Source of the DNA: Arenicola marina
Lineage: Eukaryota > Annelida > Polychaeta > Arenicolidae
Assembly (NCBI GenBank): GCA_964019135.1
Contig: OZ025260.1
Location: forward strand, 35,210,254-35,274,253
Direction of reading: 5' to 3'
Length of the DNA: 64,000 bases
Positions within the stretch are counted from its first letter, which is position 1, and the number at the start of each line of letters is the position of its first letter. The notes below the pieces were generated by a model that saw only the letters and a program-made list of their open reading frames with translations, was not told the origin of the DNA and made no database searches. The position numbers were made by a program, and so were the translations under genes. Below are positions 1 through 12,227 of this stretch, in pieces.

Positions 1-972
1 CGTGGTAGATGAATCATGTCCGCCCACCCACTGTAGGGATATTACTGGTAGAAGAGATGGTTTTGACCCTCGTATTAGATCAGTCCTGTCCGCCCACCCA
101 CCGTAGGGATTGTACTGGCAGAAGAGATTGTTTTGACCCTCGTATTAGATCAGTCCTGTCCGCCCACCCACCGTAGGGATTGTACTGGCAGAAGAGATGG
201 TTCTGACCCTCGTGGTAGACCAGTCGTGTCCGCCCACCTACCGTAGGGATTTTACTGGTAGAAGAGATGATTCTGACCCTTGTGGTTGACCATTACTGTC
301 GGCCCATTCACCGTAGGGATTGTACTGGCAGAAGAGATGGTTCTGACCCTCGTATTAGATCAGTCCTGTCCGCCCACCCACCGTAGGAATTGTACTGGTA
401 GAAGAGATGGTTCTGACCCTCGTATTAGATCGGCCCTGTCCGCCCACCCACCGTAGGGATTGTACTGGTAGAAGAGATGGTTCTGACCCTCGTGGTAGAC
501 CAGTCGTGTCCGCCCACCCACCGTAGGGTTGTACCGGTAGAAGAGATGTGGTTCTGACCCTCGTGGTAGAGCGGCCAGTCCTGTCCGCCCACCCACCGCA
601 GGGATTGTACTGGCAGAAAAGATGGTTTTGACCCTCGTGTTAGATCGGTCTTGTCCGCCCACCCACCGTAGTGATTGTACTGGTAGAAGAGATGGTTCTG
701 ACCCTTGTGGTTGACCAGTCCTGTCGGCCCACTCACCGTAGGGTTGTACGGGTAGAAGAGATGGTTCTGACCCTCGTGGTAGACCAGTCCTGTCCGCCCA
801 CCCACCGTAGGGATTGTGCTGGTAGAAGAGATGGTTCTGACCCTCGGGGTAGATCCGTCCTGTCCGACCACCCATTGTAGCGATTGTACTGGGAGAAGAG
901 ATGGTTTTGACCCTCGTGGTAGACCAGTCCGGTCCGCCCTCCCACCGCAGGGTTGTACTGGAAGAAGATATG

Positions 973-1970
973 GTTCCGACCCTCGTGGTAGACCAGTCGT
1001 GTCAGCCCACCCACCGTAGGGATTGTACTGGTAGAAGAGAGGGTTCTGACCTCCGTGGTAGACCAGTCCTGTCGGCCCACCCATCGTAGGGATTGTACTG
1101 GGAGAAGAGATGGTTCTGACCCTCGTGTTAGATCAGTCCTGTCCGCCCATCCACTGTAGTGATTGTACTGGTAGAAGAGATGGTTCCGACCCTCGTGGTA
1201 GACCAGTCGTGTCCGCCCACCCACCGTACGGATTGTACTGGTAGAAGAGATGGTTCTGACCTCCGCGGTAGACCAGTCCTGTCGGCCCACCCATCGTAGG
1301 GATTGTACTGGTAGAAGAGATGGTTTTGACCCACGTATTACACCAGTCGTGTCCGCCCACCAACCGTAGGGATTGTACTGGTAGACGAGATGGTTCTGAC
1401 CCTTGTGGTTGACCAGTCCTGTCGGCCCACTCACGTTAGGGATGGTACTGGTAGAAGAGATGGTTCTGACCCTCGTGGTAGAGCAGTCCAGTCCGCCCAC
1501 CCACCGTAGGGTTGTACTGGTAGAAGAGATGGTTCCGACCCTCGTGGTAGACCAGTCGTGTCCGCCCACCCACCGTAGGGATTGTACTGGTAGAAGAGAG
1601 GGTTCTGACCTCCGTGGTAGACCAGTCCTGTCGGCCCACCCATCGTAGGGATTGTACTGGGAGAAGAGATGGTTCTGACCCTCGTGTTAGATCAGTCCTG
1701 TCCGCCCATCCACTGTAGTGATTGTACTGGTAGAAGAGATGGTTCCGACCCTCGTGGTAGACCAGTCGTGTCCGCCCACCCACCGTACGGATTGTACTGG
1801 TAGAAGAGATGGTTCTGACCTCCGCGGTAGACCAGTCCTGTCGGCCCACCCATCGTAGGGATTGTACTGGTAGAAGAGATGGTTTTGACCCACGTATTAC
1901 ACCAGTCGTGTCCGCCCACCAACCGTAGGGATTGTACTGGTAGACGAGATGGTTCTGACCCTCGTGGTAG
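973..1970 (+). repeat. Local pair: about 439 bp (six monomers) repeated at 559 bp
   Basis: About 973-1,411 matches 1,532-1,970, with a difference near 993 (CAGCCC against CCGCCC). The shared block includes the CACGTATTACACCAG monomer and the GTAGACGAGATGG monomer. The intervening 120 bp is not part of the match. Related stretches at 22.5-23.0 kb and 28.3-28.8 kb carry this block only once. Confidence 0.75.
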
Positions 1971-2870
1971 AGCAGTCCAGTCCGCCCACCCACCGTAGGG
2001 TTGTACTGGTAGAAGAGATGGTTCTGACCTTCGTGGTGGACCGGCCAGTCCTGTCCGCCTACCCATCGCAGGGATTCTACTGGTAGAAGAGATGGTTTTG
2101 ACCCTCGTGGTAGATCCGTCCGGTCCGCCCACTCACCGTAGGGTTGTACTGGTAAGAGAGATGGTTCTGACCCCCGTGGTAGACCAGTCGTGTCCGCCCA
2201 CCCACAGTAGGGATGGTACTGGTAGAAGAGATGGTTCTGACCCTCGGGGTAGATCCGTCCTGTCCGACCACCCATTGTAGGGACATTACTGGTAGAATAG
2301 ATGGTTCTGACCCTCGTGTTAGATCAGCCCTGTCCGCCCACCCACCGTGGGGATTGTACTGGTAGAAGAGATGGTTCTGACCCTCGTGTTAGATAAGTCC
2401 TATCCGCCCACCCACTGTAGTGATTGTACTGGTAGAAGAGATGGTTCCGACCCTCGTGTTTGACCAGTCGTGTCCGCCCACCCACCGTACGGATTGTACT
2501 GGTAGAAGAGATGGTTCTGACCTCCGTGGTAGACCAGTCCTGTCGGCCCACCCATCGTAGGGATTGTACTGGTAGAAGAGATGGTTTTGACCCTCGTATT
2601 AGACCAGTCGTGTCCGCCCGCCAACCGTAGGGATTGTACTGGTAGACGAGATGGTTCTGACCCTTGTGGTTGACCAGTCCTGTCGGCGCACTCACGTTAG
2701 GGATGGTACTGGTATAAGAGATGGTTCTGACCCTCGGGGTAGATCCGTCCTGTCCGACCACCCATTGTAGGGATGTCACTGTTAGAAGAGATGGTTTTGA
2801 CCCTCATGGTAGACCAGTCCTGTCCGCCCACCCACCGTAGGTTTGTACTGGTAGAAGAGATGGTTCTGAC

Positions 2871-2887
2871 CTTCGTGGTAGACCGGC
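2871..2887 (+). other. CENP-B-box-like 17-mer in 73-bp class monomers (weak)
   Basis: CTTCGTGGTAGACCGGC compared with the mammalian CENP-B box core (nTTCGnnnnAnnCGGGn) matches 8 of the 9 fixed bases. The mismatch is CCGG for CGGG. Against the full canonical 17-mer, about 12 positions agree. It arises where the TTCGTGG and ACCGGCC variants fall in one monomer, and it recurs, for example at 3,085-3,101, 3,438-3,454 and 5,479-5,495. This may be chance, and function is unproven. Confidence 0.25.
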
Positions 2888-4775
2888 CAGTCCTGTCCGC
2901 CCACCCATCATAGGGATTCGACTGGTAGAAGCGATGGTTCTGACCCTCGTGGTAGACCAGTCCTGTCCGCCCACCCACCGTAGGAATTGTACTGGTAGAA
3001 GAGATTTTTCTGAACCTCGTGGTAGATGAGTCATTTCCGCCCACCCACCGTAGGGATTGTACTGGTAGAAGAGATGGTTCTGACCTTCGTGGTAGACCGG
3101 CCAGTCTTGTCGGCCCACCCATCGTAGTGATTGTACTGGTAGAAGAGATGGTTTGGACCCTCGTATTAGACCAGTCGTGTCCGCCCGCCAACCGTAGGGA
3201 TTGTACTGGTAGACGAGATGGTTCTGACCCTTGTGGTTGACCAGTGCTGTCGGCTCACTCAAGTTAGGGATGGTACTGGTATAAGAGATGGTTCTGACCC
3301 TCGGGGTAGATCCGTCCTGTAAGACCACCCATTGTAGGGATATCACTGTTAGAAGAGATGGTTTTGACCCTCATGGTAGACCAGTCCTGTCCGCCCACCC
3401 ACCGTAGGGTTGTACTGGTAGAAGAGATGGTTCTGACCTTCGTGGTAGACCGGCCAGTCCTGTCCGCCCACCCATCGTAGGGATTCGACTGGTAGAAGAG
3501 ATGGTTTTGACCCTCGTGGTAGATCCGTCCGGTCCGCCCACTCACCGTAGGAATTGTACTGGTAGAAGAGATGGTTCTGACCCTCGTGGTAGACCAGTCC
3601 TGTCCGCCCACCCACCGTAGGAATTGTACTGGTAGAAGACATTTTTCTGAACCTCGTGGTAGATGAGTCATTTCCGCCCACCCACCGTAGGGATTGTACT
3701 GGTAGAAGACATGGTTCTGACCTTCGTGGTAGACCGGCCAGTCTTGTCCGCCCACCCATCGTAGTGATTGTACTGGTAGAAGATATGGTTTTGACCCTCG
3801 TGGTAGATCAGTCCTGTCCGCCCACCCACCGTAGGGATTGTACTGGTAGAAGGGATGGTTCTGACCCTTGTGGTTGACCAGTCCTGCCGGCCCACTCACC
3901 GTAGGGATTGTACTGGTAGAAGAGATGGTTCTGACCCCCGTGGGAAACCAGTCCTGTCCGCCCACCCACCGTAGGGTTGTACTGGTAGAAGAGATGGTTC
4001 TGGCCCTTGTGGTTGACCAGTCCTGTCGGCCCACTCACCGTAGGGATTGTACTGGTAGAAGAGATGGTTCTGACCCCCGTGGTAGACCAGTCCTGTCCGC
4101 CCACCCACCGTAGGGTTGTACTGGTAGAAGAGATGGTTCTGACCCTCGTGGTAGACCGGCCAGTCCTGTCCGCCCACCCACCGTAGGGATTGTACTGTTA
4201 GAAGAGATGGTTTTGACCCTCGTGGTAGATCAGTCCGGTCCGCCCACGCACCGTAGGGTTGTACGGGTAGAAGAGATGGTTCTGACCTTCGTATTAGACC
4301 AGTCCTGTCCGCCCAACCACCGTAGGGATTTAACTGATTGAAGAGATGGTTCTGACCCTCGTGGTGGACCAGTCCTGTCCGCCCACCCACGGTAGGGATT
4401 GTACTGGTAGAAGAGATGGTTCTGACCCTCGGGGTAGATCCGTCCTGTCCGACCACCAATTGAAGGGATATTACTGGTAGAAGGGATGGTGTTGACCCTC
4501 ATGGTAGACCAGTCCTGTCCGCCCACACACCGTATGGATTGTACTGGTAGAAGAGATGGTTCTGACCCTTGTGGTACATCAGTCCGGTCCGCCCACCCAC
4601 CGTAGGGTTGTACTGGTAGAAGAGATGGTTCTGACCCTCGTGGTAGAGCGGCCAGTGCTGTCCGCCCAGCCATCGTAGGGTTTTACTGGTAGAAGAGATG
4701 GTTCTGACCCTCGTGGTAGACCGGCCAGTCCTATCCGCCCACCCACCGTAGGGTTTTAATGGTAGAAGAGATGGT

Positions 4776-7700
4776 TTTGACCCTCGTGGTAGATCAGTCC
4801 GGTCCGCCCACCCACCGTAGGGTTGTACGGGTAGAAGAGATGGTTCTGACCCTCGTGGTAGACCAGTCCTGTCCGCCCACCCACCGTAGGAATTGTATTG
4901 GTAGAAGAGATGGTTCTGACCCTGGTATTAGATCAGTCCTGTCCGCCCACCCACCGTAGGGATTTAACTGATAGAAGAGATGGTTCTGACCCTCGTGGTA
5001 GACCAGTCGTGTCCGCCCACCCACCGTAGGGTTGTACCGGTAGAAGAGATGGTTCTGACCCTCGTGGTAGACCAGTCCTGTCCGCCCACCCACCGTAGGA
5101 ATTGTACTGGTAGAAGAGATGGTTCTGACCCTCGTATTAGATCAGTCCTGTCCGCCCACCCACCGTAGTGATTGTACTGGTAGAAGAGATGGTTCTGACC
5201 CTCGTATTAGATAAGTCCTGTCCGCCCACCCACCGTAGGGATTTAACTGATAGAAGAGATGGTTCTGACCCTCGTGGTTGACCAGTCATGTCCGCCCACC
5301 CACAGTAGGGATTGTACTGGTAGAAGAGATGGTTCTGACCCTCGGGGTAGATCCGTCCTGTCCGACCACACATTGTAGGGATATTACTGGTAGAAGAGAT
5401 GGTTTTGACCCTCATGGTAGACCAGTCCTGTCCGCCCACCCACCGTAGGGTTGTACTGGTAGAAGAGATGGTTCTGACCTTCGTGGTAGACCGGCCAGTC
5501 CTGTCCGCCCACCCATCGTAGTGATTGTACTGGTAGAAGATATGGTTTTGACCCTCGTGGTAGATCAGTCCTGTCCGCCCACCCACCGTAGGGATATTAC
5601 TGGTAGAAGAGATGGTTTTGACCCTCGTATTAGATCAGTCCTGTCCGCCCACCCACCGTAGGGATTGTACTGGCAGAAGAGATTGTTTTGACCCTCGTAT
5701 TAGATCAGCCCTGTCCGCCTACCCACCGTAGGGATTGTACTGGTAGAAGAGGTGGTTCTGACCCTCGTGGTAGACCAGTCGTGTCCGCCCACCTACCGTA
5801 GGGATTTTACTGGTAGAAGAGATGATTCTGACCCTTGTGGTTGACCATTCCTGTCGGCCCATTCACCGTAGGGATTGTACTGGTAGAAGAGATGGTTTTG
5901 ACCCTCGTGGTAGATCAGTCCGGTCCGCCCACCCACCGTAGGGTTGTACGGGTAGAAGAGATGGTTCTGACCCTCGTGATAGACCAGTCCTGTCCGCCCA
6001 ACCACCGTAGGAATTGTACTGGTAGAAGAGATGGTTCTGACCCTCGTATAAGGTCAGTCCTGTCCGCCCACCCACCGTAGGGATTGTACTGGTAGAAGAG
6101 ATGGTTCTGACCCTCGTGGTAGACCAGTCGTGTCCGCCCACCCACCGTAGGGTTGTACCGGTAGAAGAGATGGTTCTGACCCTCGTGGTAGACCGGCCAA
6201 TCCTGTCCGCCCACCCACCGCAGGGATTGTACTGGCAGAAAAGATGGTTTTGACCCTCGTGGTAGACCAGTCCTGTCCGCCCACCCACCGTAGGGATTGT
6301 ACTGGTAGAAGAGATGGTTCTGACCCTTGTGGTTGACCAGGGCTGTCGGCCCACTCACCGTAGGGATTGTACTGTTAGAAGAGATGGTTCTGACCCCCGT
6401 GGTAGACCAGTCCTGTCCGCCCACCCACCGTAGGGTTGTACTGGTAGAAGAGATGGTTCTGACCCTCGTGGTAGACCGGCCAGTCCTGTCCGCCCACCCA
6501 CCGCAGGGATTGTACTGGTAGAAGAGATGGTTTTGACCCTCGTGGTAGATCAGTCCGGTCCGCCCACCCACCGTAGGGTTGTACGGGTAGAAGAGATGGT
6601 TCTGACCCGCGGGGTAGATCCGTCCTGTCCGCCCACCCACCGTAGGGATTTAACTGATAGAAGAGATGGTTCTGACCCTCGTGGTAGACCAGTCCTGTCC
6701 GCCCACCCACCGTAGGGATTGTGCTGGTAGAAGAGATGGTTCTGACCCTCGGGGTAGATCCGTCCTGTCCGACCACCCATTGTAGGGATATTAATGGTAG
6801 AAGAGATGGTTTTGACCCTTATGGTAGACCAGTCCTGTCCGCCCACACACCGTAGGGATTGTACTGGTAGAAGAGATGGTTCTGACCCTTGTGGTACATC
6901 AGTCCTCTCCGACCACCCATTGTAGCGATTGTACTGGTAGAAGAGATGGTTTTGACCCTCGTGGTAGACCAGTCCGGTCCGCCCACCCACCGTAGGGTTG
7001 TACAGGAAGAAGATATGGTTCTGACCCTCGTGGTAGAGAGGCCAGTCCTGTCCGCCCACCCATCGTAGGGTTTTACTGGTAGAAGAGATGGTTCTGACCC
7101 TCGTGGTAGACCGGCCAGTCCGCCCACCCATCGTAGGGTTTGTACTGGTAGAAGAGATGGTTCTGACCTTCGTGGTAGATCAGTCCTGTCCGGCCACCCA
7201 CTGTAGGGATTGTACTGGTAGAAGAGATGGTTCCGACCCTCGTGGTAGACCAGTCGTGTCCGCCCACCCATCGTAGGGTTTTACTGGTAGAAGAGATGGT
7301 TCTGACCCTCGTGGTAGACCGGCCAGTCCTATCCGCCCACCCATCGTAGGGTTTTAATGGTGGAAGAGATGGTTTTGACCCTCGTGGTAGATCAGTCCTG
7401 TCCGCCCACCCATCGTAGGGTTTGTACTGGTAGAAGAGATGGTTCTGACCTTCGTGGTAGATCAGTCCTGTCCGGCCACCCACTGTAGGGATTGTACTGG
7501 TAGAAGAGATGGTTCCGACCCTCGTGGTAGACCAGTCGTGTCCGCCCACCCACCATAGGGATTGTACTGGTAGAAGAGAGGGTTCTGACCTCCGTGGTAG
7601 ACCAGTCCTGTCGGCCCACCCATCGTAGGGATTGTACTGGGAGAAGAGATGGTTCTGACCCTCGTGTTAGATCAGTCCTGTCCGCCCACCCCCCGTGGGG

Positions 7701-8190
7701 ATTGTACTGGTAGAAGAGATGGTTCTGACCCTCGTGTTAGATCAGTCCTATCCGCCCATCCACTGTAGTGATTGTACTGGTAGAAGAGATGGTTCCGACC
7801 CTCGTGGTAGACCAGTCGCGTCCGCCCACCCACCGTAGGAATTGTACTGGTAGAAGAGATGGTTCTGACCTCCGCGGTAGACCAGTCCTGTCGGCCCACC
7901 CATCGTAGGGATTGTACTGGTAGAAGAGATGGTGCTGACTTTCGTGGTAGACCGGCCAGTCCTGTCCGCCCACCCATCGTAGGGATTCTACTGGTAGAAG
8001 AGATGGTTTTGACCCTCGTGGTAGATCAGGCCGGTCCGCCCACCCACCGTAGGGTTGCACGGGTAGAAGAGATGGTTCTGACCCTCGTGGTAGACCAGTC
8101 CTGTCCGCCAACCCACCGTAGGAATTGTACTGGTAGAAGAGATGGTTCTGACCCTCGTATTAGATCAGTCCTGTCCGCCCACCCACCGTA
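4776..8190 (+). repeat. Diverse satellite segment without long identical units
   Basis: Mixed 70-, 69- and 73-bp monomers. Recognisable variants include GGGATTTAACTGATAG (near 4,963 and 5,243), GATATTACTGG, and GGTTGACCATTCCTGTCGG (near 5,850). Near 7,110 one unit lacks CTGTC after CCGGCCAGTC. A two-monomer block near 7,121-7,260 recurs 282 bp later. No gene or foreign insertion was seen. Confidence 0.8.
5590..6970 (+). repeat. About 1.4-kb segment with a partner at 9,665-11,045
   Basis: This matches 9,665-11,045 at offset 4,075, sharing the order of its variant monomers (GATATTACTGG, CAGAAGAGATTG, GATGATTCTG, GATTTAACTGATAG). Scattered substitutions separate the two, so it looks older than the near-identical long duplications. 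Upstream of it the relation continues at offset 4,005, a shift of one 70-bp unit. Confidence 0.7.
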
Positions 8191-8894
8191 GGGATTTAAC
8201 TGATAGAAGAGATGGTTCTGACCCTCGTGGTAGACCAGTCGTGTCCGCCCACCCACCGTAGGGTTGCACCGGTAGAAAAGATGGTTCTGACCCTCGTGGT
8301 AGACCGGCCAGTCCTGTCCGCCCACCCACCGTAGGGATTGTACTGGTAGAAGAGATGGTTTTGACCCTCGTGGTAGACCAGTCCTGTCCGCCCACCCACC
8401 GTAGGGTTGTACGGGTAGAAGAGATGGTTCTGACCCTCGTGGTAGACCAGTCCTGTCCGCCCACCCACCGTAGGAATTGTACTGGTAGAAGAGATGGTTC
8501 TGACCCTCGTATTAGATCAGTCCTGTCCGCCCACCCACCGTAGGGATTTAACTGATAGAAGAGATGGTTCTGACCCTCGTGGTAGACCAGTCGTGTCCGT
8601 CCACCCACCGTAGGGTTGTACCGGTAGAAGAGATGGTTCTGACCCTCGTGGTAGACCGGCCAGTCCTGTCCGCCCACCCACCGTAGGGATTGTACTGGTA
8701 GAAGAGATGGTTTTGACCCTCGTGGTAGACCAGTCCTGTCCGCCCACCCACCGTAGGGTTGTACGGGTAGAATATATGGTTCTGACCCTCGTGGTAGACC
8801 AGTCCTGTCCGCCCACCCACCGTAGGAATTGTATTGGTAGAAGAGATGGATCTGACCCTGGTATTAGATCAGTCCTGTCCGCCCACCCACCTTG
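8191..8894 (+). repeat. Tandem five-monomer unit, 2 x 352 bp
   Basis: The variant GGGATTTAACTGATAG lies at 8,191 and 8,543, and a derived form (GGGACTTAACTGATAG) at 8,895, giving two exact 352-bp steps. The next occurrence, at 9,114, is 219 bp on (three monomers). Each 352-bp unit has five monomers. The second copy differs at a few positions, for example CCGTCCACCC near 8,598. Confidence 0.85.
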
Positions 8895-11800
8895 GGGACT
8901 TAACTGATAGAAGAGATGGTTCTGACCCTCGTGGTAGACCAGTCCTGTCCGCCCACCCACCGTAGGGTTGTACCGGTAGAAGAGATGGTTCTGACCCTCG
9001 TGGTAGACCAGTCCTGTCCGCCCACCCACCGTAGGAATTGTACTGGTAGAAGAGATGGTTCTGACCCTCGTATTAGATAAGTCCTGTCCGCCCACCCACC
9101 GTAGGGATTTAACTGATAGAAGAGATGGTTCTGACCCTCGTGGTAGACCAGTCGTGTCCGGCCACCCACAGTAGGGATTGTACTGGTAGAAGAGATGGTT
9201 CTGACCCTCGGGGTAGATCCGTCCTGTCCGACCACCCATTGTAGGGATATTACTGGTAGAAGAGATGGTTCTGACCCTCGTGGTAGACCAGTCGTGTCCG
9301 CCCACCCACAGTAGGGATTGTACTGGTAGAAGAGATGGTTCTGACCCTCGGGGTAGATCCGTCCTGTCCGACCACCCATTGTAGGGATATTAGTGGTAGA
9401 AGAAATGGTTTTGACCCTCATGGTAGACCAGTCCTGTCCGCCCACCCACCGTAGGGTTGTACTGGTAGAAGAGATGGTTCTGACCTTCGTGGTAGACCGG
9501 CCAGTCCTGTCCCCCCACCCATCGTAGTGATTGTGCTGGTAGAAGATATGGTTTTGACCCTCGTGGTAGATCAGTCCTGTCCGCCCACCCACCGTAGGGT
9601 TTTACTGGTAGAAGAGATGGTTCTGAACCTCGTGGTAGATGAATCATGTCCGCCCACCCACTGTAGGGATATTACTGGTAGAAGAGATGGTTTTGACAGT
9701 CGTATTAGATCAGTCCTGTCCGCCCACCCACCGTAGGGATTGTACTGGCAGAAGAGATTGTTTTGACCCTCGTATTAGATCAGTCCTGTCCGCCTACCCA
9801 CCGTAGGGATTGTACTGGTAGAAGAGATGGTTCTGACCCTCGTGGTAGACCAGTCGTGTCCGCCCACCTACCGTAGGGATTTTACTGGTAGAAGAGATGA
9901 TTCTGACCCTTGTGGTTGACCATTCCTGTCGGCCCATTCACCGTAGGGATTGTACTGGTAGAAGAGATTGTTTTGACCCTCGTGGTAGATCAGTCCGGTC
10001 CGCCCACCCACCGTAGGGTTGTACGGGTAGAAGAGATGGCTCTGACCCTCGTGGTAGACCAGTCCTGTCCGCCCACCCACCGTAGGAATTGTACTGGTAG
10101 AAGAGATGGTTCTGACCCTCGTATTAGATCAGCCCTGTCCGCCCACCCACCGTAGGGATTGTACTGGTAGAAGAGATGGTTCTGACCCTCGTGGTAGACC
10201 AGTCGTGTCCGCCCACCCACCGTAGGGTTGTACCGGTAGAAGAGATGGTTCTGACCCTCGTGGTAGACCGGCCAGTCCTGTCCCCCCACCCACCGCAGGG
10301 ATTGTACTTGCAGAAAAGATGGTTTTGACCCTCGTGTTAGATCAGTCCTGTCCGGCCACCCACCGTAGGGATTGTACTGGTAGAAGAGATGGATCTGACC
10401 CTTGTGGTTGACCAGTCCTGTCGGCCCACTCACCGTAGGGATTGTACTGGTAGAAGAGATGGTTCTGACCCCCGTGGTAGACCAGTCCTGTCCGCCCACC
10501 CACCGTAGGGTTGTACTGGTAGAAGAGATGGTTCTGACCCTCGTGGTAGACCGGCCAGTCCTGTCCGCCCACCCACCGTAGGGATTGTACTGGTAGAAGA
10601 GATGGTTTTGACCCTCGTGTTAGATCAGTCCGGTCCGCCCACCCACCGTAGGGTTGTACGGGTAGAAGAGATGGTTCTGACCCTCCGGGTAGATCCGTCC
10701 TGTCCGCCCACCCACCGTAGGGATTTAACTGATAGAAGAGATGGTTCTGACCCTCGTGGTAGACCAGTCCTGTCCGCCCACCCACCGTAGGGATTGTGCT
10801 GGTAGAAGAGATGGTTCTGACCCTCGGGGTAGATCCGTCCTGTCCGACCACCCATTTTAGGGATATTACTGGTAGAAGAGATGGTTTTGACCTTGATCGT
10901 AGACCAGTCCTGTCCTCCCACACACCGTAGGGATTGTACTGGTAGAAGAGATGGTTCTGACCCTTGTGGTACATCAGTCCTGTCCGACCACCCATTGTAG
11001 CGATTGTACTGGGAGAAGAGATGGTTTTGACCCTCGTGGTAGACCAGTCCGGTCCGCCCTCCCACCGCAGGGTTGTACTGGAAGAAGATATGGTTCCGAC
11101 CCTCGTGGTAGACCAGTCGTGTCCGCCCACCCACCGTAGGGATTGTACTGGTAGAAGAGAGGGTTCTGACCTCCGTGGTAGACCAGTCCTGTCGGCCCAC
11201 CCATCGTAGGGATTGTACTGGGAGAAGAGATGGTTCTGACCCTCGTGTTAGATCAGTCCTGTCCGCCCACCCACCGTGGGGATTGTACTGGTAGAAGAGA
11301 TGGTTCTGACCTTCGTGTTAGATCAGTCCTATTCGCCCATCCACTGTAGTGATTGTACTGGTAGAAGAGATGGTTCCGACCCTCGTGGTAGACCAGTCGT
11401 GTCCGCCCACCCACCGTACGGATTGTACTGGTAGAAGAGATGGTTCTGACCTCCGCGGTAGACCAGTCCTGTCGGCCCACCCATCGTAGGGATTGTACTG
11501 GTAGAAGAGATGGTTTTGACCCACGTATTACACCAGTCGTGTCCGCCCACCAACCGTAGGGATTGTACTGGTAGACGAGATGGTTCTGACCCTTGTGGTT
11601 GACCAGTCCTGTCGGCCCACTCACGTTAGGGATGGTACTGGTAGAAGAGATGGTTCTGACCCTTGTGGTAGAGCAGTCCTCTCCGCCCACCCACCGTAGG
11701 GTTGTACTGGTAGAAGAGATGGTTCTGACCTTCGTGGTGGACCGGCCAGTCCTGTCCGCCCACCCATCGTCGGGATTCTACTGGTAGAAGAGATGGTTTT

Positions 11801-12227
11801 GATCCTCGTGGTAGATCCGTCCGGTCCGCCCACTCACCGTAGGGTTGTACTGGTAGAAGAGATGGTTCTGACCCTCGTGGTAGACCAGTCCTGTCCGCCC
11901 ACCCACCGTAGGAGTTGTACTGGTAGAAGAGATGGTTCTGACCCTCGGGGTAGATCCGTCCTGTCCGACCACCCATTGTAGGGATATTACTGGTAGAAGA
12001 GATGGTTTTGACCCTCATGGTAGACCAGTCCTGTCCGCTCACCCACCGTAGGGTTGTACTGGTAGAAGTGATGGTTCTGACCTTCGTGGTAGACCGGCCA
12101 GTACTGTCCGCCCACCCATCGTAGTGATTGTACTGGTAGAAGATATGGTTTTGACCCTCGTGGTAGATCAGTCCTGTCCGCCCACCCACCGTAGGGTTTT
12201 ACTGGCAGAAGAGATGGTTCTGAACCA
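8895..12227 (+). repeat. Diverse satellite segment between the long duplicate copies
   Basis: Continuous monomers. It contains 9,665-11,045 (listed separately), and 11,090-11,830 has the same monomer series as 22.5-23.2 kb. One extra monomer occurs near 11,270-11,345 (TTCGTGTTAGATCAGTCCTA) compared with the 22.6-kb version. No gene or insertion was seen. Confidence 0.75.
9665..11045 (+). repeat. Partner of the 5,590-6,970 segment
   Basis: Second member of the pair at offset 4,075. It differs by point changes such as GACAGTCGTATTAG near 9,696 and by GTGTTAGATCAG in place of GTGGTAGACCAG near 10,335. Its first few hundred bases also resemble the start of the 1-4,775 block. Confidence 0.7.

Larger units (their letters stand above)
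1..4775 (+). repeat. Long duplicated segment, copy 1 (partner 12,228-17,002)
   Basis: The sequence from the window start to about 4,775 recurs at a constant offset of 12,227 bp. The match includes private variants such as the 2-bp insertion AGAGATGTGGTTCTG near 547 (partner near 12,774). I noticed no difference between the copies. The match ends where 4,776 reads GGTTTTGAC and 17,003 reads GGTTCTGAC. The left end is outside the window, so the true segment is longer than 4,775 bp. Confidence 0.9.
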
